Below, in pieces: positions 1 through 6,983 of a stretch of DNA of 9,941 nucleotides. The notes under the pieces are model-generated. The model saw only the letters and a list, made by a program, of their open reading frames with translations. It made no database searches and was not told where the DNA came from. The stretch comes from Thiopontia sp964647745. Its GTDB lineage: Bacteria > Pseudomonadota > Gammaproteobacteria > GCF-002020875. Numbering within the stretch: the first letter of the stretch is position 1; the number at the start of each line of letters is the position of its first letter. Both the position numbers and the translations under genes were made by a program. The stretch covers positions 1 to 9,941 of the forward strand of contig CAZYJG010000054.1 in NCBI GenBank assembly GCA_964647745.1, in the 5' to 3' direction.

Positions 1-146
1 GTGATCTGCCCAGGGTCTGTAGCTGGCGCGATGCCCTGCTGGCGCGAGAGAGTGTACAGCACTCCGTGGTTGAGGAGTTCCCGATGATGTTCCAGGGGAT
101 GCTGAGGATGAAAGAGGGGATCGCCGGTTCACTACTCGAGCAGTAG
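1..146 (+). CDS. C-terminal fragment, probable glutathione S-transferase family protein
   Basis: This gene enters from the left edge. Its frame has codons starting at base 3 and ends at TAG 144-146, which leaves 47 readable residues. The fragment contains LPRVCSWRDALLARESVQ followed by SVVEEFP. This pattern (an arginine, a tryptophan-arginine pair, then 'allaR.sV' and an acidic-Phe-Pro) is typical of the last helices of bacterial glutathione S-transferases, where 'W.dal..RpsV..s' closes the all-alpha C-terminal domain. The thioredoxin-like N-terminal domain that would bind glutathione lies outside the window, so substrate and activity cannot be judged. It is convergent with the transporter operon, and its last 15 bases overlap the end of the ATPase gene. 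Assignment rests on a short tail pattern only; another helical protein remains possible. Confidence 0.5.
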   Translation, partial: DLPRVCSWRDALLARESVQHSVVEEFPMMFQGMLRMKEGIAGSLLEQ

Positions 147-2153
147 ACAGGATGCGTGGTGTGTCTCACTGAGTGCACTGCGTTGTGGAACCACCCTGCT
201 GCACTGCTCCATCGCCTGCGGACAGCGCGTATGGAAGGGGCACCCTGACGGGGGGTGGATGGGCGATCCCTGATCCCCCTGCAGGCGAATCACCTCGCGT
301 CGGTTCTCCTGATCCACCGTGGGGACAGCGGAGAGCAGTGCCTGGGTATAGGGGTGGCGCGGTGTTGTCATCACCTCATCAACAGTACCGTACTCAACAA
401 TCCTGCCGAGATACATCACCGCAACCTCCTGGGCAAACCAGGAGACCACAGAGAGGTTATGGGTGATAAAGAGGTAGGAGAGATCCTGACACTGCTGCAG
501 CTCACGCAGCAGGTTGAGGATCTGCGCCTGAACCGAGACATCGAGCGCGCTGGTCGGCTCGTCACAGACAATCAGTTTCGGGTTGACCGCCAGCGCACGG
601 GCAATGGCGATCCGCTGACGCTGCCCGCCGGAGAACTCATGTGGATAGCGACGCGCCATATCGGCAGTGAGCCCCACCTGCTCCAGCAGTGAGCCGATTC
701 GCTGCTCCCGCTCCCCAGCGCTCTGTTGACCCTCCAGCAGTGCATCCATCCCCTCCCCGATGATATCGGAGATCATCATTCGCGGATTCATCGAGGCGTA
801 GGGGTCCTGGAAGATCATCTGGAAATTGGAGCGGAATGATCTCAGCCCCCTCCCCTGCAGGGCCCCAAGATCCGTCCCGTCAAAGGAGATGGTCCCGGCT
901 GTCGGCTCCAGCAGGCGCAGGATCGACTTCCCTACCGTGGTCTTGCCACAGCCGGACTCCCCAACCAGCGCCACGGTCTGGCCGCGGTTGATTGTGAGAT
1001 CGACCCCATCAACCGCCCGTACCGCCCCCACGGTACGGTGAAAGAACCCCTTTCTGACCGGAAAGTGGAGCTTGAGCCCCTCCACCTTCAGCAGGGGCTC
1101 ACCTCCCCCCGCCCCAGCCGGCTGGGCAACAGGGAGGGAAGATTCAGAGAGCTGCTGCTCAACCTCACGCGCCCCCCCCTTGCTGCTGAAGAGGTGGCAG
1201 CGAACCCCCTGCCCCTGCCCCAGTGAGGACCAGCTGGGGCTCGACTCCCCACAGAGCGACCAGCCATGGTCACAGCGGTTGCGGAAACTGCAGCCCTGGA
1301 TCTCCTCGGTCAGCGGTGGGACGGTGCCGTGCAGTACCGAGAGGGGCTGGTGCCGCTTTCCGGCATCCGGCAGGGCATCAAAGAGACGCCGGGTATAGGG
1401 GTGTGCAGGGTTGGCAAAAAAGGGTTCCCGTGGTGCCTGCTCAATCAGCTGACCGGCATACATTACCGCGACCCGGTCGGCCATCTCCGCCACCACCCCA
1501 AGGTCATGGGTAATGAGCAGGATCGCCATCCCCCGCTCCTGCTGTAGACGCCGCAGCAGATCGAGGATCTGGGCCTGAATGGTGACATCCAGTGCCGTGG
1601 TTGGTTCATCCGCTATCAGCAGGTCGGGCTCCCCGGCCAGGGCGATGGCAATCATCACCCGCTGCTTCATTCCGCCCGAGAGCTGGTGCGGATAGACATC
1701 GATCCGCTGCTCGGGATCGGGCAGCCCCACATCCTCCAGCAGCTCGATGACACGCTGGCGCTGCGCCTTTCCACCGATCCCGGCATGGTGTTGCAAAACC
1801 TCTCCAACCTGATCACCAACCGTCAATACCGGATTGAGGGAGGTCATCGGCTCCTGGAAGATCATCGCAATCCTTCCACCTCGAACCCGGCGCATCTCGC
1901 GCTCCGGGAGATCGAGCAGGCTCTCCCCCTCGAGCACCACCTCGCCACCCACCCGCTCCAGCGCCACCTCTGGTAGCAGCTGCATGATCGAGAGCGCAGT
2001 AATAGACTTGCCGCATCCCGACTCGCCGAGCAGCGCAAAGGTCTCCCCCTTGCGGATCTCCAGTGAGATCTCATCCACCGCACGCACTACCCCCTGACGG
2101 GTGGAGAACCAGGTCTGGAGGCCGGAGACCCTGAGCAGTGGGGCCGGACTCAT
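132..2153 (-). CDS. Fused twin-domain peptide ABC transporter ATPase (YejF/GsiA-like)
   Basis: This 673-residue cytoplasmic ATPase should power the two permeases encoded upstream. Both halves are complete nucleotide-binding domains. Domain 1 has Walker A GESGCGKS (43-50), Q-loop Q100, signature LSGGMKQ (158-164), Walker B LLIADEP (178-184) and switch His216. Domain 2 has Walker A GESGCGKT (398-405), Q449, signature FSGGQRQ (507-513), Walker B LIVCDEP (527-533) and His565. Each is followed by the oligopeptide/dipeptide C-terminal region (HPYTRRL at 251, HPYTQAL at 600) with four cysteines at identical spacing (288/294/301/319 and 638/644/651/669). It is longer than E. coli YejF (about 530 residues), mostly from the linker (about 322-352) and the complete Cys regions. 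Its ATG overlaps the permease stop as ATGA, with GAGG six bases upstream, indicating translational coupling. Import of oligopeptides or nickel-like solutes is family knowledge; the actual substrate is unknown. Confidence 0.95.
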   Translation of the reverse strand: MSPAPLLRVSGLQTWFSTRQGVVRAVDEISLEIRKGETFALLGESGCGKSITALSIMQLLPEVALERVGGEVVLEGESLLDLPEREMRRVRGGRIAMIFQEPMTSLNPVLTVGDQVGEVLQHHAGIGGKAQRQRVIELLEDVGLPDPEQRIDVYPHQLSGGMKQRVMIAIALAGEPDLLIADEPTTALDVTIQAQILDLLRRLQQERGMAILLITHDLGVVAEMADRVAVMYAGQLIEQAPREPFFANPAHPYTRRLFDALPDAGKRHQPLSVLHGTVPPLTEEIQGCSFRNRCDHGWSLCGESSPSWSSLGQGQGVRCHLFSSKGGAREVEQQLSESSLPVAQPAGAGGGEPLLKVEGLKLHFPVRKGFFHRTVGAVRAVDGVDLTINRGQTVALVGESGCGKTTVGKSILRLLEPTAGTISFDGTDLGALQGRGLRSFRSNFQMIFQDPYASMNPRMMISDIIGEGMDALLEGQQSAGEREQRIGSLLEQVGLTADMARRYPHEFSGGQRQRIAIARALAVNPKLIVCDEPTSALDVSVQAQILNLLRELQQCQDLSYLFITHNLSVVSWFAQEVAVMYLGRIVEYGTVDEVMTTPRHPYTQALLSAVPTVDQENRREVIRLQGDQGSPIHPPSGCPFHTRCPQAMEQCSRVVPQRSALSETHHASCLLLE

Positions 2154-3592
2154 TTTCTGCCTCGCTGCATCCGTGGATCAAACGCCTCGCGAACCACATC
2201 GGAGAAGAGGTTGGCCGCCAGCACCAGGGTAAACATGAAGAGGAAGGAGGCGAGCAGGGTCCACCAGACCACAGGCTCGCGCGCCATCTCCAGACGTGCA
2301 CCGTTGATCATGTTGCCCCAGCTGTACATGGTGGGATCGACCCCTACCCCGACATAGGAGAGCACTGCCTCGGCCAGCACCAGACCACTGAAGTCGAGCA
2401 CCACGGAGATCAGTACCACATGGAGCACATTGGGGAGGATGTGGCGCGTGATGATGCGCAGATTGCGCACCCCGAAGGCGTGGGCCGCGGTGATGTAGTC
2501 CATCTCGCGCAGCTTCAGGGTCTCACCACGCAGCAGCCGGCAGAGGCCGGTCCAGCTGGTGACCCCGAGAATGATGCAGAGAAAGAGCAGCCGCAGGTCG
2601 GCCCGCTCCTCGGTGGTCTCGAAGAGTGCCGCATTGCTGTCGATGTAGACCTGAATCATCAGGATCGCTGCCGCAATCAGCAACACCCCGGGGATGGAGT
2701 TGAGGGTGGTGTAGGTGTACTGGATCAGGTCATCGATCCAGCCACGGAAGAATCCGGCCATGATCCCGAGCAGGATGGCGAAGGGGAGCATGATCAGGGT
2801 GGTCAGGGTTCCGATCACCAGACCGGTGCGGATACTCTTCACCGCCTGGTAGAAGACATCCTGCCCCACCTTGTCGGTCCCCAGGATATGGTATTTGACC
2901 CCAATCTGGATCGCCACCATCACCAACATGGCGGTAACAAAAGTGACCAGCAGAATGGTGCGCCACGGGGTCGGGGTCCGCCCCTGAACCACCGCACCGG
3001 CCCACCCCAGCGGAGAGCGCTCCCTGCTGCGTCTGCCGATCCAGAACATCAGCAGCAGTGCAATAACAAGCCACAGCAGAACCCCCTTCCCCACCCCCTG
3101 CAGGGTGGTATCTGCCAGATCCGCACCCCGCTGTCCGGGATCGTCAAGATGGGCACCACCAAAGCGGAGGCGCGGAAAGTCGCGCCGGATCTCCCCGGAG
3201 GGGCTCTCCACCATCTCACGCACATAGAGCTCGGTAGCGAGCGGTGCAGAGTAGCTCTTCTCACTGTCACGACGCAGCCCACCCACCATCCAGTCCAGTA
3301 CGGTGCGTGCCTCGACGGCATAGTGGACCTCCTCCCCGGGCTCGCTCTGCTCCAGTGCCGGTCGGTAGTGGATGGAGTCGAGCAGCCCAATCACCACATA
3401 GACCAGCAGCACCACCAGTGACCCCATCGCCAGCCGGCTTCGGGCCACCCGATGCCACGGCTCCAGCAGGTGGGGGCGACGACGGGTATAGGAGACCCCA
3501 AAGAGGATCACCGCCACCAACAGCCAGATCAGCAGATCGGTCCAGAGAAACAATGGCTTGAGACCCATATACGCATATAGAGCATCAAACAT
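2150..3592 (-). CDS. Peptide ABC transporter permease (YejE/DppC type) with extra N-terminal region
   Basis: This 480-residue inner-membrane permease is one half of the translocation channel. The core (about 210-480) is classical: a membrane segment (212-230), the HILGTDKVGQDV motif (235-246) seen after the first helix of DppC/YejE permeases, four or five further hydrophobic segments, and the EAA coupling loop YITAAHAFG...HILPN (366-388) that contacts the ATPase. Before this core lie about 200 residues not found in ordinary DppC or E. coli YejE (about 340 residues): hydrophobic segments near 17-34, 54-71 and 168-185, with a charged, soluble stretch at 72-165. Arg-rich loops at 37-53 and 187-192 predict, by the positive-inside rule, that 72-165 is periplasmic. 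AGAAGG about nine bases before the ATG supports the start. The gene follows the other permease after a palindromic 108-bp gap and overlaps the ATPase gene by 4 bp. Confidence 0.92.
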   Translation of the reverse strand: MFDALYAYMGLKPLFLWTDLLIWLLVAVILFGVSYTRRRPHLLEPWHRVARSRLAMGSLVVLLVYVVIGLLDSIHYRPALEQSEPGEEVHYAVEARTVLDWMVGGLRRDSEKSYSAPLATELYVREMVESPSGEIRRDFPRLRFGGAHLDDPGQRGADLADTTLQGVGKGVLLWLVIALLLMFWIGRRSRERSPLGWAGAVVQGRTPTPWRTILLVTFVTAMLVMVAIQIGVKYHILGTDKVGQDVFYQAVKSIRTGLVIGTLTTLIMLPFAILLGIMAGFFRGWIDDLIQYTYTTLNSIPGVLLIAAAILMIQVYIDSNAALFETTEERADLRLLFLCIILGVTSWTGLCRLLRGETLKLREMDYITAAHAFGVRNLRIITRHILPNVLHVVLISVVLDFSGLVLAEAVLSYVGVGVDPTMYSWGNMINGARLEMAREPVVWWTLLASFLFMFTLVLAANLFSDVVREAFDPRMQRGRK

Positions 3593-3700
3593 CTAACACA
3601 CCCTTCTGATTTTCAACGCAAAGACGCAGAGTCGCGAAGAACAGCAAAAGAATGTTGAATTCTTTGCGCCTTCGCGTCTTTGCGTTAAATCTCTGTTTTC
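3593..3700. repeat. Imperfect palindrome (72 bp) in the gap between the permease genes
   Basis: The palindrome spans 3615-3686. Its outer arms, AACGCAAAGACGC (3615-3627) and GCGTCTTTGCGTT (3674-3686), are perfect 13-bp inverse complements. The inner arms (3628-3641 and 3660-3673) match at 10 of 14 positions, and an 18-base loop separates them. The AACGCAAAGACGC / TTTGCGTCTTTGCGTT wording resembles a dispersed intergenic repeat I recall from many bacterial genomes. It is the only sizeable gap inside the operon. In the transcript it would fold into a long hairpin that could stabilise upstream mRNA or tune the ratio of the two permeases. No U-tract follows, so it is not a standard terminator. 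The ribosome binding site of the downstream permease (AGAAGG) lies outside the hairpin. Confidence 0.85.
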
Positions 3701-4678
3701 TCATGACAAGCGCACCCTCGGATCGACCACGGTATAGGAGAGGTCCGTCAGCAGCAGTCCAATGATATAGAGCACCGCACCGAGGAAGACCATGGCCCGC
3801 ACAATGGCAAAGTCCTGGGCGTTGATCGCCTCAATGGTGTAGCTGCCGAGCCCCGGAATACCGAAGAAGGACTCGGTAATCAGGCTCCCCATAAAGAGCA
3901 GTGGCAGCACCACCACGGCACCAGTGAGGATCGGGATCATTGCATTCCTCAATACATGGTGGAACAGCACCCGATTCTCGGAGAGCCCCTTGGCACGGGC
4001 GGTACGGACATAGTCCTTCCCCATCTCCTCAAGGAAGATGGTGCGATACCAGCGGGTCCCGGAGCCGATTCCGGAGATCACCCCGATCACCACCGGGAGG
4101 ATCACAAAGCGGAAGGCACCAAGCCCCCCCTCATAGCCGGAGATGGGGACCAGATGCATCAGCTTGCCCACCACAAACTGCCCGCCGATGATGTAGAAGA
4201 GACCGGATATCGACATCAGCACCACTGTCAGCACCACCCCCGAGAGATCGAGATAGGTGGCACGGAAGAAGACCATCAGCATCGCAAAGGTGATATTGGT
4301 CATCAGCCCGATCACAAAGATCGGCACCGCAATGGCGAGGCTGGGACCCATCCGCTCCCGGATGTCCCCACCAATGTCACGCCCGTCATCGGCCACCCCA
4401 AACTCAAAGCGGAAGAGCTTGAGGGACTCCGAGACAATCAGGGTCTCGGTCAGCTTCTCACCCCCTGCTGCCGACTCGTTCCAGAGCAGCGGGCGGTCAT
4501 AGCCCCGCTCCTGCTTCCAGTTCTCGATCGCCTCCTCGGTGACATGCTTCATCCCCAGGTGCATGCGTGCCATGTCATCGGGTGTGTTGACCACGAAGAA
4601 GAGGAAGAAGGTGATCAGGTTGACCCCAACCAGGATCGGGAAGGCGTAGAGGATACGGCGCAGAATATAGTTCAGCAT
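3701..4678 (-). CDS. Peptide ABC transporter permease (YejB/DppB type)
   Basis: This 325-residue inner-membrane permease pairs with the downstream permease to form the import channel. It begins with the typical MLNYILRRILYAFPILVGVN segment (TM1 about 9-30) and has hydrophobic segments near 113-138, 146-170, 190-205, 245-268 and 293-312. The EAA coupling loop is at 217-250 (EEMGKDYVRTARAKGLSENR, then HHVLRNAMIPI). The C-terminus TDLSYTVVDPRVRLS is characteristic of the DppB/OppB/YejB family. The reading frame stays open for 43 more codons upstream, but I place the start at 4678 because it matches the family N-terminus, has GGGGGAG eight bases upstream, and begins two bases after the stop of the binding-protein gene. 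The loop at 31-110 is longer than in many DppB proteins and is probably periplasmic. Substrate is not readable from sequence. Confidence 0.95.
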   Translation of the reverse strand: MLNYILRRILYAFPILVGVNLITFFLFFVVNTPDDMARMHLGMKHVTEEAIENWKQERGYDRPLLWNESAAGGEKLTETLIVSESLKLFRFEFGVADDGRDIGGDIRERMGPSLAIAVPIFVIGLMTNITFAMLMVFFRATYLDLSGVVLTVVLMSISGLFYIIGGQFVVGKLMHLVPISGYEGGLGAFRFVILPVVIGVISGIGSGTRWYRTIFLEEMGKDYVRTARAKGLSENRVLFHHVLRNAMIPILTGAVVVLPLLFMGSLITESFFGIPGLGSYTIEAINAQDFAIVRAMVFLGAVLYIIGLLLTDLSYTVVDPRVRLS

Positions 4679-4680
4679 GG

Positions 4681-6861
4681 TCAGTTCTCCCCCAGGGTTC
4701 TCAATGAGCTGCGCTCCTTGTTGCGCACCCCCAGCCAGGCGGGGATAATCAGCAGCAACAGCAGCAGCCCGCCCCCCCAGAGCGGCCAGAGTACTGGGCG
4801 GTTCCACTCGTTGCGCAGCCGCGCCCGCTCAACCGGATCAAGGCGGACATACTTCAGGGTATTGTTGGCCATCAGGTTGGGTTTGGTATTGCGGTACCAG
4901 GAGTGGTAGAGGCCAAAATTCTTGGGGTGCATCCCCCAGACCCAGGGGGCATCCTCTCGCAGCACTGCCACCATGCGGTCAATCATCCGTTGCCGCTGCG
5001 GGCCATTCTCCATGTTCTTCATCTGCTCAAAGAGGCGGTTGAACTCCGGGTTGTCATAGTTGGAGGCATTCTCCCCGTTCTTTCCCATCTTGGCGTTGGG
5101 GCCATAGAGCAGAAAGAGGAAGTTCTCGGGGTCCGGATAGTCGGCATTCCACCCCCAGAGGTAGATCTGGGCACTGCCGTTGAGCATCTTGTCCTGAAAA
5201 CGGTTGTAGTCGGTGTTGCGAATCACCAGCTGCAGATCGATCTTCTCAAACTGCTTCCGGTACCAGTCCATCCGTGCCTTGTCATCCGGCCCGCTGGCGG
5301 TCACATCGAAATAGAGGGTCAGCGGCTTGCCCGTCTCGCGGTCGCGCCCCTTTGGATAACCGGCCTCGGCCAGCAGTGCCCGTGCCTCCTCCAGTGAGCG
5401 CCGCTTTGCCCTGCCACGCTCCCAGCGGTAGACCAGCGGATTGATTCCACCCTCCCCCTCCTGGTGGCCAAAGATTCCGGCAGGGAGTGGTCCCTGTGCC
5501 GGTATCCCGCGCCCGTTGGAGAAGATGGAGATGAACTCCTCGTAGTCGACTGCGATGGAGATCGCCTGGCGCAGTTTTCTGGCGCGCTCACTCTCGCCGC
5601 CAACCACGGGGTCCGCCATATTGAACCCCATGTAGAAGATCGAGGTGGAGACCGAGGTCTGCAGCCGCATCCCCTGTGCCTCCATCTCCGGCGTAAGGGC
5701 CGCCTCACCGCCGGCAGTGATCTGGACCGCCTGGTCGAAGCTGTCGGAGCTGATCCCGGAGGCGTCATAGTAGCCCTGCAGGAACTTGTTCCAGTAGGGG
5801 ATCGTCTCCTTCTCCAGGCTGAACTCGATCCGGTCGAGGAACGGAATCGGCTCCCCCGCACTGGCCAGCAGACCGCTGTCCCTGTCTTCCGGCTCCCCTT
5901 CACGAGGATACTGCTCAGGGTGGTGGTTGGGGTTGCGCTCCAGCACCATCTTGCGGTTGGGGTTGTTGAGCGTCAGCATGAAGGGGCCGCTTCCGACCGG
6001 GTACCAGTCGAGGGTGATATTCCTCTCCTGCAGCAGCGGCTGGGCGTGAAAGCGGTCCGCCTCCCACGGCATTGGGGAGAAGAAGGGCATCGCCAGCCAG
6101 TAGATGAACTGCGGGTACTTCCCTTTCACCTTGATGCGGTAGGTGAGCGAATCCACCAGCTCCACCCCCTCCAAGGGGAACTCCCGCAGATCAAGCCAGC
6201 CATCCGGTTCCTCTTTCCGGGCCCGCTTCAGCGCGTCACGCAGCGACTGCAGCCCAACAATATGCTCCGTCATCAGCCCAAATATCGGGGAGTGGAGTGC
6301 AGGGTGGGCGAGACGCTTGATCTGGTAGATGTAGTCACTTGCAGTCACTGTGCGCGAATCCCGTTGTGGAAAATCGGCCATCCGCTCGATCCCGGAAGCC
6401 TCATCCTCCCCCAGATTGGCATAGCGCATCTCCCCCTCCCCATCCCTCACAAAGGCGGGATGGGGTTGATACTCTGCCCCCTCCCGCACATGGACTTCGT
6501 AGATGGAGTGGGCGATCTTCTCAACCGGGGCATCTGCCGGCAGTGGCTCCCCACGGGTATCGAGATAGGTGACCCTGGGCATCGATGCCGCCCCCAGGGG
6601 CTCGAGCTGATAGGGACGCTTGAGGTAGTGGTACTGCAGTGGCGGCTCATAGATCTGGCCGATGAAGGTGTACTCATTGGAGCTGTAGGAGCGTGCTGGA
6701 TCCAGGTGCTTGGGGCGCCCGGAGAAGGAGGAGTAGAGCACCTGCTCCTCCACCCCCTCCTGTGGATAGGGGTTGTTCCAACTCGCCTGGAGGGGCAGTG
6801 AAAAGAGCATCCCGATCAGGATGGTCAACAATCCCCCTCTTTTATTCTTGTTAGCGCCCAC
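4681..6861 (-). CDS. Extracellular solute-binding protein (SBP_bac_5-like) with C-terminal membrane anchor
   Basis: This 726-residue receptor should capture an oligopeptide-like solute outside the inner membrane and deliver it to the two permeases. A signal peptide is clear: a basic start (NKNKR), hydrophobic core 11-22, and likely cleavage after Ala26 (LPLQA|SW). Family-5 features include SGRPKHLDPARSY (47-59), VGSGPFML (289-296), MGFNMADP...RKLRQAISIAVDYEEF (411-443) and WGWNADYPDPENFLF (569-583). There is no lipobox cysteine. Instead the protein ends with a hydrophobic helix (about 691-711) and a basic tail (RNKERSSLR), predicting anchorage with the tail in the cytoplasm. E. coli YejA is about 600 residues and soluble. 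The start is GTG at 6861: it is the first start codon after an in-frame TAA, and later starts would lose the basic n-region. No good Shine-Dalgarno precedes it. It is the first gene of the operon. Confidence 0.92.
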   Translation of the reverse strand: MGANKNKRGGLLTILIGMLFSLPLQASWNNPYPQEGVEEQVLYSSFSGRPKHLDPARSYSSNEYTFIGQIYEPPLQYHYLKRPYQLEPLGAASMPRVTYLDTRGEPLPADAPVEKIAHSIYEVHVREGAEYQPHPAFVRDGEGEMRYANLGEDEASGIERMADFPQRDSRTVTASDYIYQIKRLAHPALHSPIFGLMTEHIVGLQSLRDALKRARKEEPDGWLDLREFPLEGVELVDSLTYRIKVKGKYPQFIYWLAMPFFSPMPWEADRFHAQPLLQERNITLDWYPVGSGPFMLTLNNPNRKMVLERNPNHHPEQYPREGEPEDRDSGLLASAGEPIPFLDRIEFSLEKETIPYWNKFLQGYYDASGISSDSFDQAVQITAGGEAALTPEMEAQGMRLQTSVSTSIFYMGFNMADPVVGGESERARKLRQAISIAVDYEEFISIFSNGRGIPAQGPLPAGIFGHQEGEGGINPLVYRWERGRAKRRSLEEARALLAEAGYPKGRDRETGKPLTLYFDVTASGPDDKARMDWYRKQFEKIDLQLVIRNTDYNRFQDKMLNGSAQIYLWGWNADYPDPENFLFLLYGPNAKMGKNGENASNYDNPEFNRLFEQMKNMENGPQRQRMIDRMVAVLREDAPWVWGMHPKNFGLYHSWYRNTKPNLMANNTLKYVRLDPVERARLRNEWNRPVLWPLWGGGLLLLLLIIPAWLGVRNKERSSLRTLGEN

Positions 6862-6983
6862 TATGTCTGTGTAGAATTAGCCCGATAAAGGAGTTGGTTC
6901 GGTTCTCATTGGTGTCACCACTGTGAGGACTAGATCATATCAGAATAAAAGCGTTGGAACCGGAAAGCAGACGAGGATTTGTG
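6862..6983. promoter_or_regulatory. Shared divergent promoter region between transporter operon and fabI
   Basis: These 122 bases separate the two divergent genes and must hold both promoters. The transporter-side candidate is described separately. On the fabI side I see no strong -35/-10 pair; an AT-rich stretch at 6935-6950 precedes the gene. The fabI ribosome binding site AGGA (6974-6977) sits six bases before its ATG. A short dyad (TCAC-N4-GTGA, 6915-6926) is too small to name as an operator. Confidence 0.6.
6934..6942 (-). promoter_or_regulatory. Candidate extended -10 promoter of the transporter operon
   Basis: On the minus strand the sequence TGATATGAT reads as an extended -10 element (TGn followed by TATGAT, five of six matches to TATAAT). 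No convincing -35 box lies 16-18 bases upstream, which is tolerated in extended -10 promoters. Transcription would start near 6927, giving a leader of roughly 65 bases before the GTG at 6861. No riboswitch-like structure was recognised in that leader. This is a pattern-based call without experimental support. Confidence 0.4.

Noticed and set aside
2138..3421. Long plus-strand open frame (427 codons) opposite the E-type permease
   Set aside because: Its translation is His/Gln/Gly-rich and lacks any domain pattern, while the opposite strand encodes an unmistakable permease. It is an antisense shadow of GC-rich codon use.
4679..4807. Upstream extension of the B-type permease (43 extra residues)
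   Set aside because: The extension is the out-of-frame reading of the binding protein's C-terminal coding region. The internal ATG at 4678 has a strong ribosome binding site and the family N-terminus.
3956..4909. Plus-strand open frame (317 codons) spanning the end of the binding-protein gene and most of the B-type permease gene
   Set aside because: It crosses a clear operon junction on the opposite strand, and its composition is that of a reverse-complement shadow.
5464..6801. Long plus-strand open frame (445 codons) opposite the solute-binding protein
   Set aside because: Same reason: no recognisable motifs, no ribosome binding site, and full overlap with a well-supported gene on the other strand.
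6915..6926. TCAC-N4-GTGA dyad as a regulator-binding site
   Set aside because: The arms are only four bases long and match no operator I can name with confidence.
6954..6983. TTG start adding ten residues to FabI
   Set aside because: The added residues are not family-like, and ATG 6984 has AGGA at ideal spacing and the conserved MGF start.
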